A stretch of DNA of 64,000 bases from Panax quinquefolius (GCA_020205615.1 CM035160.1:7919466-7983465); one strand, 5' to 3'; shown: positions 36,270 to 49,908, numbered from the stretch's first letter. The notes: generated from the letters alone by a model not told the origin. Made by a program: numbers and translations.

Positions 36270-39051
36270 GTAAGACCAAAAATTTTTAAATAAAAGGAAT
36301 TTCCTTTATTTATTATTTTGAAATAGTAAGGGTTGATTTGATTAATGTGGATAGTTAAGGGTTAAATACGCAAATATTTCAAAATAAAGTGTGGTTATAA
36401 AATATTCATTATTATTTGGGAATATTCGTTTGGTCGTGGGATATTCGTCTTTGTCGGGGAATATTAAATGCGACCTGTAGCGACCATGTGTGGGCCCCAT
36501 AACGAAAGCGATTGGATAAAGAAAACGACAAATATAAGTTATTTTTAAATAACTACAGTAGTTATTCTTAGTATTAATCTTTTGTTGGAATACCCGTTGG
36601 TTAAAACACACTAATCTGCGTTGTTGAGCAGAAGACACCAGGTATTGCACCAATTATTGATTCTTACGTGAAAGGCACTACTCAATAATGGTTCTGATGA
36701 AATTCTTCGTTCAAATATTTTATTGAGTTAATAATTGCTTGCGTTGATATTTTATATTCTTTGTTGTTTCAATAATTGTCATTACGATATTTTCATTATC
36801 GAAGCAATAATTCATATTATCTGAATAATATTATTAGATAACATTATTGGCAATGTCTAAAAGTTCTTACTCTAAGGAGAGGTTTGGTCACCTAATTGCA
36901 AGGCCAGATGAAGAAGAAATTCTTATTGGAAAGCCCTCTTTCCTGAACTGCACAGTTGTCGATATTGTGATTCTCATAATATTATTTGTGAATAATTAAT
37001 TATAAATTTATATGATGAGGAAAATATTGATTTTATGTGGATATAGATGGAGAAAATTTTAAAATGACAATTGTTGAAAATTAATATTTTATCTTTTATG
37101 ATAAAATAATTTATTTAAATATATTATTTTAATAATATATTAATGAAAGGATATTTTACAATGAATGTGGGATATATGAGTATACGAGGAGGAAGAGTAT
37201 TTTTGTTGCAATAAATGTTTAAAACATGTTAAACATGTCGGTGGACCCCATTTATTGATGAAATTTGATTATAGCACAGTAAAATCGCCTGTTTGTGGAT
37301 TTCGGCCGATTTACTGTTTGGAATTTGGAAAACTTTCTTCTGCAAAGTTGTAGAGAATTGAATTTCCTATAAAAACTCGTGAGATTCAATTTTCTGATGA
37401 AAGGGCTATTTATTATGAATTATTGAAGCTCAAGTTACGAAATAATTAATTTTGGAAGTTTTAATTGTTTTATTTAAGAAAACGTTTTTTGCAATCCCAC
37501 ATGTGATACAAATGTGCTGAATTCAGTTGGTCTAAGGTGGGCTTGAATTTGTTTAATTATATTATTATTTTATTAAATTTTACATTTTGGTGTTAAGCGT
37601 TTTCCTATAAATAAGGTCTTGGGTTAGAATTGAAAATCACACCGTAAATCAAGTTTTCTCTCTATATTATCGGCGTATTCTTGTGAGTATTTTGAGTATA
37701 CTTTGAGTATTGCTATACGGTCTGCAAGTCCAAGTCATAGCTTTATATCCTGTGTTTTCCATTTAGAAATCTTGATCTTTCGAGGTAAGGGATGTTATTT
37801 TCTTCTCAAATGATATTATTTCTTCAATATCATTATCTTTGAAATGTTGATCTGAAGTTTTATCAAATTTGGAACTTTTTCATGTCTGGAGTTACTATTC
37901 ATGAGTTCTTATTCATTCACGAGTTACTATTCACGAGTACTATTCATTAAGCGTGCGTGAAGATGTTTTTTGTGGAATTTCTATCTTTTGGTGTCGAGAG
38001 TTACTATTCATGATATCTGACTATTCACGATATCTGACACTATTCACGATACTCTGCTACTATTCAATAGAAAAATAAAATTTCTTCTTTTCGTCTAAAA
38101 CATATATTACGGATACTAACTCGATTGTATCCATGTTTTGATCATTCTTGAATTTTACACCACTATGATTATTTTTGAGGTATTTTTGACGTGGATAAAA
38201 CCAAGTACGAATCCTTAATCCTTAATCCTTGTCATTTTGTTTCAATTGGATTCGTTTCTTTAAAAAAAATATATATATATATATATATATATTTTTCATC
38301 ATCCTCAGTCTTAAATGATGATATTATGGAATATCTTTGGCTGTAGTGCAAAGATGAATGATTTCTTAAGAATATCTTTGGCACATGGCAAAAGATGAAT
38401 GATTTCTGAAGAATATCTTTGGCCGTAGTAAAAGATGAAAGATGAATAGGTGTTTAAATGAACACATGACCAATGATGAATATCTTTGGCACATAGAGTC
38501 AAAAGATGAATATTTGATTCCGATGTATATTGATTGATGTTACAGGGATAAAAGATGAGCGATGAACTTTTAAATTCATACATAGAAGATAGTAGTTTGC
38601 ATTCTCTACTTAACTCTTCTAATGAATTATTATTTCAGCTGCGAATATTGATTTAAAATTTGTTGTCTATTGTATTCTATTATATTTTTCCTGTTGAAGA
38701 CTAACGATAATTTGTTGTATATTATCTTAGTCATAATATTCTTTACCGAGCTAGTTGAGCTCACCCTTTTCCTTTTGTTCCATCTTTCTCGAGGCGAGAA
38801 TATAAGCAGTGCAGTCTGGGTATGGAATGAAGGTTTTAGAAAGGATTGTTTAGTAGTCCTCACCATTTTTGTAAAATAATGTATCAATAAATGTGATGAG
38901 GATTTATTTGAGTATAGATATTGTCTCAAGATAATATTTGTATTCAAACGCACAGTTTTCTTGTTGTAATAATAAAGTTGTAGTTGTTTACGCACTACAT
39001 GTATTGTTGTAACTCGGAATAGGTGATGTATACCTATTTTGGGGTGTCACA
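36270..39051 (-). repeat. Solo gypsy LTR, copy C, with perfect TSD
   Basis: Runs TGTAAGACCAAAAATTTT ... TTTTGGGGTGTCACA, 2782 bp, flanked by perfect ATCAA duplications (36265-36269 and 39052-39056), with no internal region, so it is a solo LTR. Opposite in orientation to copy B. It carries tandem TTACTATTCATGA-type repeats (37880-38060) and GAATATCTTTGGC...AAAGATGAA units (38330-38530). It splits an older LTR whose right half continues at 39057. Confidence 0.88.
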
Positions 39052-39056
39052 ATCAA

Positions 39057-40797
39057 AGCTAGTATCCGAATAGATATTTTAGACGAAAAGAAAAATTTTC
39101 ATTTTTCTATGAATAATAGTTAGATTCGTGAATAGTCTGTAGATATCGTGAATAAGAATCTCAGAGCACCAAAAGATAGAAATTCCACAAAAAAACATCT
39201 TCACGCTTCATGAATAGTACTCGTGAATAATAACTCGTGAATAGTAACTCATGAATAGTAACTTCGTGAATAGTAACTCGTGAATAAGTAACCCCACATG
39301 AAAAAATTCCAAATTTGATAAAAAGTTCCAACCAATATTTCAAAGATAATGATATTGAAGAAATAATATCATTTGAGAAGAAAATAACATCCTTACCTCA
39401 AAGAATCGATTTTGATCGGAATAACGTGAATCGAACTTGCACCGTATAGCAATACTCAAAGTATACTCAAAATACTCACAAAATACGCTCAATAATATAG
39501 AGAGAGAAAGAGAGAAAACTTTGTTTCTGGTGTGATTTTCAATTCTAACTTAGCCCTCTATTTATAGGAAAATGTTAGCCCGTAGAGCGGACTTGACTTT
39601 CTACCACGATGGCTTTACCTGCTACTATTGCCACCCACCACATTTGAAATAAAATTCAGCACATTTTTCACCAACCACAAGTGGGGCCCACTCAATTCTA
39701 GAATTTTCCACCAAAATCAATTATAAACCTAATTTCCAAATCGACACCTCTTAAAATTCATAACAAATCATTCGTGAATTTTAAACGGTTCAAAATTTGT
39801 GGACATATACTCAACTTATGTATGTATAACATACCCAAAATTACCACAATCCAACGGTCGGATTAAAAATTATAACCCCTAATATATCTCAAAACCCCAC
39901 GATTTGATTTTTTTTAACACCTCCAATCCGTTAAAATACTGATAAAACACCTCAACATTAATTCCTTCATTAATAACCACATAAATAAATCCATCATTTA
40001 TATCCACATAAAATAAATATTTCTTTATCATATGAATCAATAATTAATTATTCACAAATAATATTACGTAATCACAATTATGATGAACCAGCCGCTCCTG
40101 TGAAAGAGGGCTTTCAATAAGGATCTCTCCTTCTTTGGCGCCAAGAATTAGGTGACCAAACCTCTCCTTAGACAGAACTTTCTAGACATTGCCAATAATG
40201 TTATCTAATAATATTATTCAAATAATATGAATTATTGATCTGATAATGGAGATAATGTGCAGTGACAATTATTGAACAACAATAATATAAAATATCAACG
40301 CAACAATTATTGAATCAATAAAATAAAATATTGAATAAGAATTCATCGTGAAAAATTATTGAGTAGTGCCATCTTACGTAAGGATCAATAATTCAACAAT
40401 ATCATGCAATACCGCGTGTCTAATCTTCTTTGTGACCACGCCAGACATATTCTTTTGTATTTTAACCACCGGGTATTCCAACGATCTTAATTGAGAATAA
40501 CTACGCCAATTATTTTTAACCAACTTATATTTGTCGTTTTCCTCATCCAATCACTTTCCGTTATGGGGCCCACACATGGTCACAGCATGGTCAATATTTA
40601 ATATTCCCCGACAAAGATGCGAATATTCCACGACCAAACGAATATTCCCCACAACAATGAATATTTTATAACCACTTGCTTATTTTGAAATATTTGCGTA
40701 TTTAACCCTTAACTATCCACATTAATCAAATCAACCCTTACTATTTCAAAATAATAAATAAAGAAAATTCCTTTTATTTAAAAAATTTCGGTCTTAT
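39057..40797 (+). repeat. Right half of an older LTR (copy F)
   Basis: Resumes at AGCTAGTATCCGAATAG, the sequence that follows directly in copy B, and ends at GGTCTTA, the usual right edge in this orientation. Contains AATAGTAACTCGTG-type tandem units (39115-39300). It lies between the gag and pol parts of the gypsy relic, so it is a nested insertion. Confidence 0.7.
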
Positions 40798-41230
40798 AAG
40801 TAATCTGCCTTTCACCACGGAACATAAAGGTGGCGAATGGAACTTTCTGTTCTCCGCATCCTAAGACATCGAATATCTTGGTAATTTGTTTGACCCACGT
40901 CTCCGCTTTAATCGGATCCGCTTTTCCCAGTGCAGTGGTCCCAACTCTTTGAATCGCTTGGGACTGACCACCGTGAATTCTATATCATTTCCTCCCGTAT
41001 TTTGAACACTAGTCTCCTCGTCTCGATTTTGCATGAACTGCAAAAAGCTTCTAAACATCCCCTCGTTCATCATCTCGCTCGGTGGTGTTGTTCACAGGAG
41101 AAACATTGCCACTGTCAGCACGTTCTCCTCGTTGGTGAAAGACAGCATCTCCACGGTCTCATTTACTCCAATCATTAATATTCTCGGTCGACATTCTCAA
41201 ATCTCATCATAAAATAAGGGTTAATTAAGG
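40798..41230 (-). pseudogene. Gypsy gag N-terminal fragment
   Basis: Minus strand, upstream part of the gypsy polyprotein next to the primer-binding site. A frame at 41073-40861 covers a FLQFMQNRDEE block, and a neighbouring frame reads a capsid-like KAETWVKQITKIFDVLGC. Frameshifts separate them, and the gene is cut at 40797 by the nested LTR. Confidence 0.7.
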
Positions 41231-41368
41231 AAATCAATATATCACATAATACCCCTATAATATGACCAACCAACAAATAAGCTTAGGTAGGACACCTACT
41301 AACGAAGGATTTACTCGCCTCTCCTCCTAGTTCTATTCCCCGATCTCCGCCAGAGATCATATCCCTAA

Positions 41369-41380
41369 GCTCTGATACCA
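41369..41380 (-). other. Primer-binding site of the gypsy element
   Basis: On the minus strand it reads TGGTATCAGAGC, complementary to the 3' end of initiator tRNA-Met, two bases from the end of LTR copy B. This fixes the element's orientation and marks B as its 5' LTR position. Confidence 0.9.
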
Positions 41381-41382
41381 AC

Positions 41383-44196
41383 TGTGACGCCCCCAAAATA
41401 GGTATACACAACACCCATTCTGAGTCGCCAAATACATGGTACAGAAACAACTACAACTTCAATAATACAAATGTCGTGTGAAATACGACAATATATACTG
41501 TGAGTTTAAATATAATATTGTCTTCTAGACAATATCTATACTCAAATAAATCCCCATCATAATTATTGATTCATTATTTTACAAAAATGGTGAGGACTAC
41601 TAAACAACTCTCTCTAGAACCTTCATTCCATACCCCCATTACTAAGACTCGCTACATTCTCGCCTCCCCGAGAAAAAAAATGGAACAACAAGGAAAAGGT
41701 GAGCTCAACTAGCTCAAGAAGAATATTATGACTAAGATAATATACAACAAATTATCGTTAGTCTTCAACGAGGAAAAATCGATAGAATACAATGAGCAAC
41801 AAGTTTCGGATCAATATTCGCGGCGTGAAATAATAATTCATAGAAAGAGTTACGTAGAGAATGAATTCTACTATAATCTATGAATTTAACGATCCATCAT
41901 CAATATTTTATCCTCAGAACATCAATCAATATTCATCTCAAATCAAATATTCATCTTTTGACTTCTGTGCCAAAGATATTCATCAATCGATCGTATTAAA
42001 TCTCAACACTGCTCATCTTTGCACTACGGGCCAAAGATATTCATCGATCGGTCATGTTCATTTAAACACTGCTCATCTTTTTACTACAGCCAAAGATATT
42101 CTTCGAAATCATTCATCTTTTCAGCACTCTGGGCCAAAGATATTCAATAATATCATCATTTAAGGCGAGGATGATGAAAATATTTTTTAAAGAACGAATC
42201 CAAAGAAACAAAATGACAAGGATTATGGATTAAGGATTCGTACTTGGTTTTATCCACGTCCCAAAAATACCTCAAAAATAATCATAGTGGTGTAAAATTC
42301 AAGAATGATCAAAACATGGATACAATCGGTAGTATCCGAATAGATATTTTGACAAAAAGAAGAAATTTTATTTTTATGATTGAATAGTCAGTATACGTGA
42401 ATAAGTCAGAGTATCGTGAATAAAGTCTTAGATATCGTGAATAAGAATCTCAACACCAAAAGATAGAAATTCCACAAAAAAACATCTTCACGCTTACATG
42501 AATAGTACTTTCGTGAATAAGTAACTTCGTGAATAAGAACTCATGAATAGTAACTTCGTGAATAAGAACTCATGAATAAGTAACCCGACATGAAAAAGTT
42601 CCAAATTTGATAAAACTTCAGATCAACATTTCAAAGATAATGATATTGAAGAAATAATATCATTACAAAAAAAATAATATCCACTAACTCAAGAGAAGCG
42701 ATGCTTACATTTGGAATAACTTATTTGAATGAACTTGCAGACCGTATATCAATACTCAAGGTATACTCAAAATACTCACAAGAATAAACTCAAAATATCG
42801 AGAGAGAGAAATAGAGAAAACTTGGGTTTACGGTGTGATTTTCAATTCTAACCTAAGCATACTATTTATAGAAATTGCTTAGAACACCAAAGCGAAAATT
42901 TAATATAATATTAATATAATTATACAAATTTTCCTTAGCCCACCTTTTGGTCAAAACACCAGCCACACATGTTAATGATGTCCAAAAAAAATACAAAAAC
43001 GTTTTTCTTAACAAAATAATTTAAACTCCCAAAATCAATTATTTGAGCTTGAACTTCAATAATTCATAATAAATAGCCCTTTCATCAGAAAATTCGAATC
43101 TCATGAGTTTTTATAGGAAATTAAATTCTCTACAACTTTGCAGAAGAAAGTTTTCTAAATTCCAAACAAAAATCGACCGAAATCCACAAACGGGCGATTT
43201 TACAAGCTATAATCAAATTTCGGTCAATAATTGTGTCCACCAACACACAAAACATGTGTTAAACATTTAATGCCACAAAATACTCTTCCTCCTCATATAC
43301 TCATATATCCCACATTCATTGTAAAAATATCACCGTTAATATATTATTAAAATAATATATTTAAATGAATTATTTTATCAGAAAAAGATAAAATATTAAT
43401 TTTCAACAATTGTCATTTTAAAAATTTTCTCCATCTATATCCACATAAAATCAATATTTTCCTCATCATATAAATCAATAATTAATTATTCACAAATAAT
43501 ATTACTGTAATCACAATATTGACAACCGAGGCGGTTCCTGGAAAGAGGGGCTTTCCAATAAAAATTTCTTCTTCTACTGCCTATGATTAGATGACCAAAC
43601 CTCTCCTTGCATGTAACTTTCTAGACATTGCCAATAATGTTATCTAATAATATTATTCGGATAATATGAATTATTAGCTTCGATAATGAAAGATAATCGT
43701 GTAATGACAATTATTGAAACAACAAAGAATATAAAATATCAACGCAAAATTATTAACTCAATAAAATATTTGAGCGGTAATTACATAACCATTATTGAGT
43801 AGTGCCTTCTTACGTAAGAATCAATAATTGGTGCAATACCGCAATACTTCTTGTTGACGCCAGATTAGTGTGTTTTAACCACCGGTATTCCAACGAAGAT
43901 AATCTGCAAATAACTACGCCTGTTATTTAAAAACAACTTATATTTGTCGTTTTCTTCATCCAATCGCTTTCCGTTATGGGGTCCACACATGGCTGCGCCG
44001 TCGTACGAATATTTTCCGACAGTACGAATATTCCACGACCAAACGAATATTCGCCGACAACAATGAATATTTTATAACCACTTGCTTATTTTGAAATATT
44101 TGCGTATTTAACCCTTAACTATCCACATTAATCAAATCAACCCTTACTATTTCAAAATAAAGGAAATTCCTTTTTATTTAAAAATTTTTGGTCTTA
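41383..44196 (-). repeat. Gypsy LTR, copy B (left arm of palindrome)
   Basis: Plus strand TGTGACGCCCCCAAAATAG ... TTTTTGGTCTTA. About 2.8 kb, adjacent to the primer-binding site. Contains ATCTTTGG..CAAAGAT units (41940-42150) and GTGAATAAG-type units (42400-42590). It belongs to a subfamily clearly diverged from copy A although both flank the same internal region. Confidence 0.8.
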
Positions 44197-46696
44197 GAAA
44201 TACTCGTTGAATACCCGGTGGTTAAAACACACTAATACGCTGCGTTGTTGAACAAGAAAGACACCAGATATTGCACCAATTATTGATTCTTACGTAGAAG
44301 GCACTACTCAATAATGGTTACAAATTACTGCTCATTTTTATCGAGTTAATAATTGTTTCTGCGATGATATTTTATATTGTCGTTGTTTCAATAATCATCA
44401 TTACACAAGATCTTTCATTATCGAAGCAATAATTCATATTATCCGAATAATATTATTAGATAACATTATTGGCAATGTCTAGAAAGTTCGCTTAAGGAGA
44501 GGTTTGGTCACCTAATCAATTGCGCCAGCAGTAGAAGAAAATTCTTATTGAAAGCCTCTTCCTCGAGAACCTACTGTCATCAATATTGTGATTCTGTAAT
44601 ATTATTTGTGAATAATTAATTATTGATTTATATGATGAGGAAAATATTGATTTTATGTGGATATAGATGGAGAAAATTTTAAAATGACAATTGTTGAAAA
44701 TTAATATTTTATCTTTTTCGATAAAATAATTCATTTAAATATATTATTTTAATAATATATTAACGGTGATATTTTTACAACGAATGTGGGATATATGAGT
44801 ATACGAGGAGAAGAAGAGTTTTTTGTTGCAATAAATGTTTAAAACATGTTAAACATGTCATGGACTCCATTTATCGATCAAATTTGATTATAATGTAAAA
44901 TTGCCCGCTTGTGGATTTCGGTCAATTTTTGATTGAATTTGGAAAAACTTTCTTCTGCAAAGTTGTAGAGAATTGAATTTCCTATAAAAACTCATGAGAT
45001 TCGAATTTTCTGATGAAAGGGCTATTTATTATGAATTATTGAAGTTCAAGTTCAAATAATCGATTTTTGAAGTTTAAAATATTTAAAATTAGAAAAACGT
45101 TTTTCTTATTTTTCTAGAAGGTGGCATGTGTTTGATGGCTGAAATCAGATTCTAGACATGTGTAGAAAATAATATAATTATATTATTAATTTATTAAATT
45201 TTCTCTATTTGGGTGTTCTAAAGCAATTTCATAAATAGGGCTTTTGGTTAGAATTGAAAATCACACCAGAAATCAAGTTTTCTCTCTATATTATCGAAGC
45301 GTATTCTTGTGAGTATTTTGAGTATACTTTGAGTATTGCTATACTACAAAGTCCAAGTCATAGCCTATATCCTGTGTTTAAATTTAAGATCGATCTTTCG
45401 AGGTAAGTGATATTATTTTTTTCGAATGATATTATTTCTTCAATATCATTATAATCGAAATGTTGATCCGAAGTTTTTATCAAATTTGGAACTTTTTCAT
45501 GTCTCAAGTTACTTTATTCATGGGTTACTATTCATGAGTTACTATTCACGAAGTTACTATTCATGAAGTTATTATTCACGAAGTTACTATTCACGAAAGT
45601 ACTATTCATGAAAGTCGTGAAGATGTTTTTTGTGGAATTTCTATCTTTTGGTGTTTGAGTTACTATTCACGATACTAAGACTATTCACGATACTAGATTA
45701 TTCAATCAAAAAATAAAATTTCTTCTTTTCGTCTAAAACATCTATTCGATACTAACTCCGATCAGATCCATGTTTTGATCATTCTTGAATTTTACAAAGA
45801 CTATGATTATTTTTGAGTTATTTTGGGCGGATAAAACCAAGTACGAATCCTTAATCCTTAATCCTTGTCATTTTGTTTCACCGGATTCGCTTTCTTAAAA
45901 AATATTTTTCATCATCCTCATCTTAAATGATGATATTATTGAATATCTTTGCCCCAGTAGTGCGAAGATGAATGATTTCAAGAATATCTTTGGCCCGTAG
46001 AAAAAAGATGAAATGTGTGTGAGATGAATACGACCGATTGATTAATATCTTCGCTCAGAAGTGCAAAGATGAACAGTGTTTAAATGAATACGACTAATCG
46101 ATGAATATCTTTGCCCTGTAGAGTGCAAAGATGAATATTTGATTCCGTATGCATATTGATTGATGTTACAGGATATAAAATATTGATGATGGATCGTTAA
46201 ATTCATAGATTATAGTAGATTTCATTCTCACGTAACTCTTCTATGAATTATTATTTCAACGCGCTAATATTGATCCGAAACTTGTTGCCTATCAGTATTC
46301 TATCGATGCCTTCCTCGTTGAAGACTAACGATAATTTGTTGTATATTATCTTAGTCATAATATTCTTTATCGGGCTAGTTGAGCTCACCCTTTTCCTTGT
46401 TGTTCCATTTTTCTTCTCGTGAGGCGAGAATGTAATGAGTACTAGTCGGGGGTAATGGAAACGAAGGTTCTAGAGAGTTGTTTAGTAGTCTCACCATTTT
46501 GTAAAATAATGAATCAATAATTATGATGGGATTTATTTATGTTATGGTGGATATTGCTCAGAAGACAATATTATATTTAAACTCACAAGATATATTGTCG
46601 ATTTCACATTTGTATTATCAAGATTATCAGTTTTATTGCTTGTATTTATTTCGCTTTCGTAAATGGGTGTCATATACCTATTTTGGGGGCGCCACA
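44197..46696 (+). repeat. Gypsy LTR, copy E (right arm of palindrome)
   Basis: Same family as B in the opposite orientation; lacks the first ~300 bases (begins near AATACCCGGTGGTTAAAACA) and ends TTTTGGGGGCGCCACA. B and E abut, making an inverted repeat with arms of about 2.5 kb. Confidence 0.8.
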
Positions 46697-48478
46697 TACA
46701 TCACCCATCTTGGTCGCCACTTATACATGGTACATAATTTAAATACAACTTACTAACATAACTGCCGTACAATACGATATAAAACTGTGAGTTTAAATAC
46801 AAATATCGCTTCACTAGATATTATACAAACTCAAAAAGGAGTCCTCATTACAATTATTATCACACTATTTCACGTATTAATGAGGACTACTAATGCTATC
46901 TTCGTGACCATCACTGCTTCCCCGACTCTCGTCCTCGCTATATTCTCATTTCCTCAAGAAACGAAAGAAAGAAAGGGTGAGCTCAACTAGCCCAAGAAGA
47001 AATATTATGACTAAGATAATGCAGTAATAAATTATCAATAGTCTTCAACAATGTTAAACCGATAAAATACGATGAGACAACCAGCTTAATCATAAAGCTG
47101 AATATGCAATCCATTAAAAGAGTCAGTAGAGAAAATAAAGTCTACTATCTTTTAGGTTTTAAAAGTTTTTCATCATTGTTATAAATGAGACTACTTTTAA
47201 TAAATATTCCACATCATCGAATGTCACCAAGTATAGGGTGTATCACAGATATACAAAGTTATTCCAATGTAATAATAAGTAATGGAATAACAATGCTTCT
47301 TCATGAATAAGAAAGAATAACACCCCTTACTTTTGGTAGAGATTAAATAACGCAGAGAAGTGTAAGAACAAAATACTCTTCTTCTTTCTCTCTTATTCTC
47401 TCTATACTTTCTCTCTCTAAAGCTTGAATGAATTCGTTAAAAATAATGAAGCACTAGGCCTCTATTTATAGAAGATTTCTAGCTTAAGACCTACCACGTG
47501 TGAAAAGTGTGGCTTGACGACCGGTGATGTGAAAAGAAAAGTGGTTCGATCACTGTAATGTGAAACGACAAGTGGTTTGATCACCAGAATGTGAAACGAC
47601 AAGTGGTTTGACGCTTTAATGTGAAAACTAAGCAAGTGGTTCGACGTCCGGTAAAGGTAATTACTATCGACGGTTGTAATTACTATTCACAAGGGTAATT
47701 ACTATCGACGAAGGTAATTACTATCGACGGTAAATACTATCAAGAAGGTAAATACTATTGACGAATGTAATTACTATTCACAAAGGTAATTACTATCGAC
47801 GTAGAGACTTTTAGATGATGACATATACGGGCCCCCCATAAAATAATTAAACTTTCCACAAACGCCTCATAATGCACTTTTTATATATCATAAGATTGAA
47901 TAAATATTACCACAAATCATTTTATTTTAATCAACACATTTTTAATCTTTCAACAATTATTAATCATTTATAACTCATTCGTTTCAATTAATAATATAAC
48001 ATATTATATGTATTGATACTGCGACAATAATTGAATCAATAATATAAGAGATATGATGCGTGATTCATTATCAGAAGAATAATTGAAAGCATAAATGAGT
48101 GACTTCTCACGTAAAGATCAATAATCAATACCGTGTACTTCTACGCAACGACGCCAGACATCGTACTTTTACCACCGGTAGTTCAACAGCTTTTAACTCA
48201 GAACACCTCCGCCATTATTTTTATAAAATATTTTTGTCGCTTTCTCAATCCGATAATAATTACATTAAGGGTCCACCAATGATTGAGTTGTTGTATTTAA
48301 TATTCCCTAACAAAAGAATATTCCCACCAAAACGAATATTTTATAACAACTTGCATACTTTGCAAAATTTATAAATATTACCTACAACTATAACATTATA
48401 TCAAATTTATTTCATAATATTCAAAAATAATATTTATAGAAAATTCATCGTTATTTATAATAAATTGGGGGTATTACA
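46697..48478 (-). repeat. Gypsy LTR, copy D
   Basis: Matches copy A from about its base 25 onward (TACATCACCCATCTTGG...) to the end GGGGGTATTACA, with about 0.7 kb of A's middle missing (the part around 30720-31430). It lacks the first ~20 bases exactly where copy E ends, so the junction is probably a recombination point. Contains the same GTGAAACGACAAGTGGTT and GGTAATTACTAT repeat sets (47510-47800). Confidence 0.78.
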
Positions 48479-48529
48479 AATCGTTAAAATTTGATAACGT
48501 GGCATGCTTAAATATAATAAAAATTTTAA

Positions 48530-49440
48530 ATAAAACAATATATATCATTTAATCAAAACAAAAATACTAAAATTCAAAATAAAAAAAGCATAATATATTT
48601 ACATCATTTAATCAAAATACTAAAATTCAAAACATAACATATTTACATCTAAAATACTAAAAAAATAAATTTAAAAAATACTAAAATACTAATATTCTGC
48701 TTTTTTTTAAAAAGTCTGCTTTTTAAAAATTCTATTATACTAAAATTGCTTTTTTTAAAAAAAAACTGCTTTTAAAGTTCCTTTTTAAAAAAAAATATAT
48801 TTTTTAAAATTCTATTTTTAAAAAATCTTCTTTTAAAAGTTCCGTTTTTTAAAAAGTTTGTTTTAAAAAATCTATTTTTAAAAAATTCTTTTAAAAAAAA
48901 TCTATTTTCAAAAATTTCGCTTTTTTTTAAAGAACTGCTTTTAAAAAATTTGCTTTTCTTTTTAAAAGGTGTTTTTAAAAAATTCTATTTTTTTTAAAAA
49001 AACTGCTTTAAAAAAGTTCGCTTTTTTAAAAATTTTGTTTTTAAAAAATTGTTTTTAAAAATTTCTTTTTTAAAAAAGTGCTTTTTAAAAATTCTATTTT
49101 TTTTTAAAAACTGCTTTTAAAAAGTTCTGCTTTTTTTTAAATTCGCTTTTAAAATTATGTTTTTTTAAAAAATGTTTTTAAAAAGTCTATTTTTTTAAAA
49201 AACTGCTTTTAAAAAGTTTCGTTTTTTAAAAATTCTATTTTTTTAATAAAATTATTTTAAAAATTGTTTTTTTAAAAAGAAGTTGTTTTTAAAAATTCTT
49301 TTTTTTTAAAAATCTGCTTTTAAAAAGTCTATTTTTTAAAAATCTGCTTTTAAAAATTCTGCTTTTTTTTTTAAAAGTTTTTTTAAAATTCTATTTTTTT
49401 TAAAAAAAAATTGCTTTTTAAAAAGTTCTGTTTTTTTAAA
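48530..49440. repeat. TTTTAAAA-type low-complexity tract
   Basis: About 900 bases built almost only of T-runs and A-runs (TTTTTAAAAA) separated by short words CTGCTTTT, GTTCTG and ATTCTATT. Units of 20-40 bases repeat irregularly. No coding content. Confidence 0.9.
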
Positions 49441-49908
49441 AAATTCTGTTAACGACAGGGGCAAAAGCGACCCAAAAATATAACGTTAAGAGTATTTTTG
49501 AAAAAAAAAATTAGTTTAGAATGAAAGTAGAACGTCCGTATAAACATTAAGGGTTTTTTTGCACCTTTGCCCTTTTTTTTTCACTCTAAAGAGAAGCGTA
49601 AGAAACCACTTTCTCTCTCTACCAGCGACAGCGATGGGCCTCTAAAAGCTTCTCTTTCAGCTCAGCCATGGCGGTCTCGCGGCTTTCTGAGCTCGGTTAG
49701 GGTTTTCGGAAGGGTACTTTACCATTTGATTGATGAGCTAGTTACTGAATTTGGGGGTTTGGGTTTTGATTCGTTGCGAAGATGAAGGTGAGTGAAGGGG
49801 ATATTGAGGAGGCCAAGTTGGTTTCCTGGAGGAAATATTTAGGGCACACCAACATGACATGGCCAAGGAAACTCTTCCCTTTCCCTTTGTACGAAAGAAG
49901 TAGAAGAA

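Larger units (their letters stand above)
30028..49572. mobile_element. Second TIR element (R2), Mutator-like
   Basis: Starts GGGCAAAGGTGCAAAAAAAC and ends with the inverse (GTTTTTTTGCACC-like) TTTGCACCTTTGCCC. The inverted repeats are about 130 bases each (30028-30157 and 49443-49572) and agree throughout, e.g. TTTTTGGGTCGCTTCTGCCC against its inverse GGGGCAAAAGCGACCCAAAA. Both sides are flanked by a T-run ending in C (nine T on the left, ten on the right), compatible with a 9-10-bp duplication that has slipped. The interior is the gypsy nest plus a low-complexity tract; no transposase is seen. Confidence 0.6.

Noticed and set aside
41861..42163. 100-residue open frame with repeated units
   Set aside because: It is the translation of the tandem repeats of an LTR; it does not persist in the sibling LTR copies.
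49853..49875. TGACATGGCCAAGGAAA shared with 29987-30006 as a third R1 end
   Set aside because: Only about 17 bases match and the flanks differ; too short to call.
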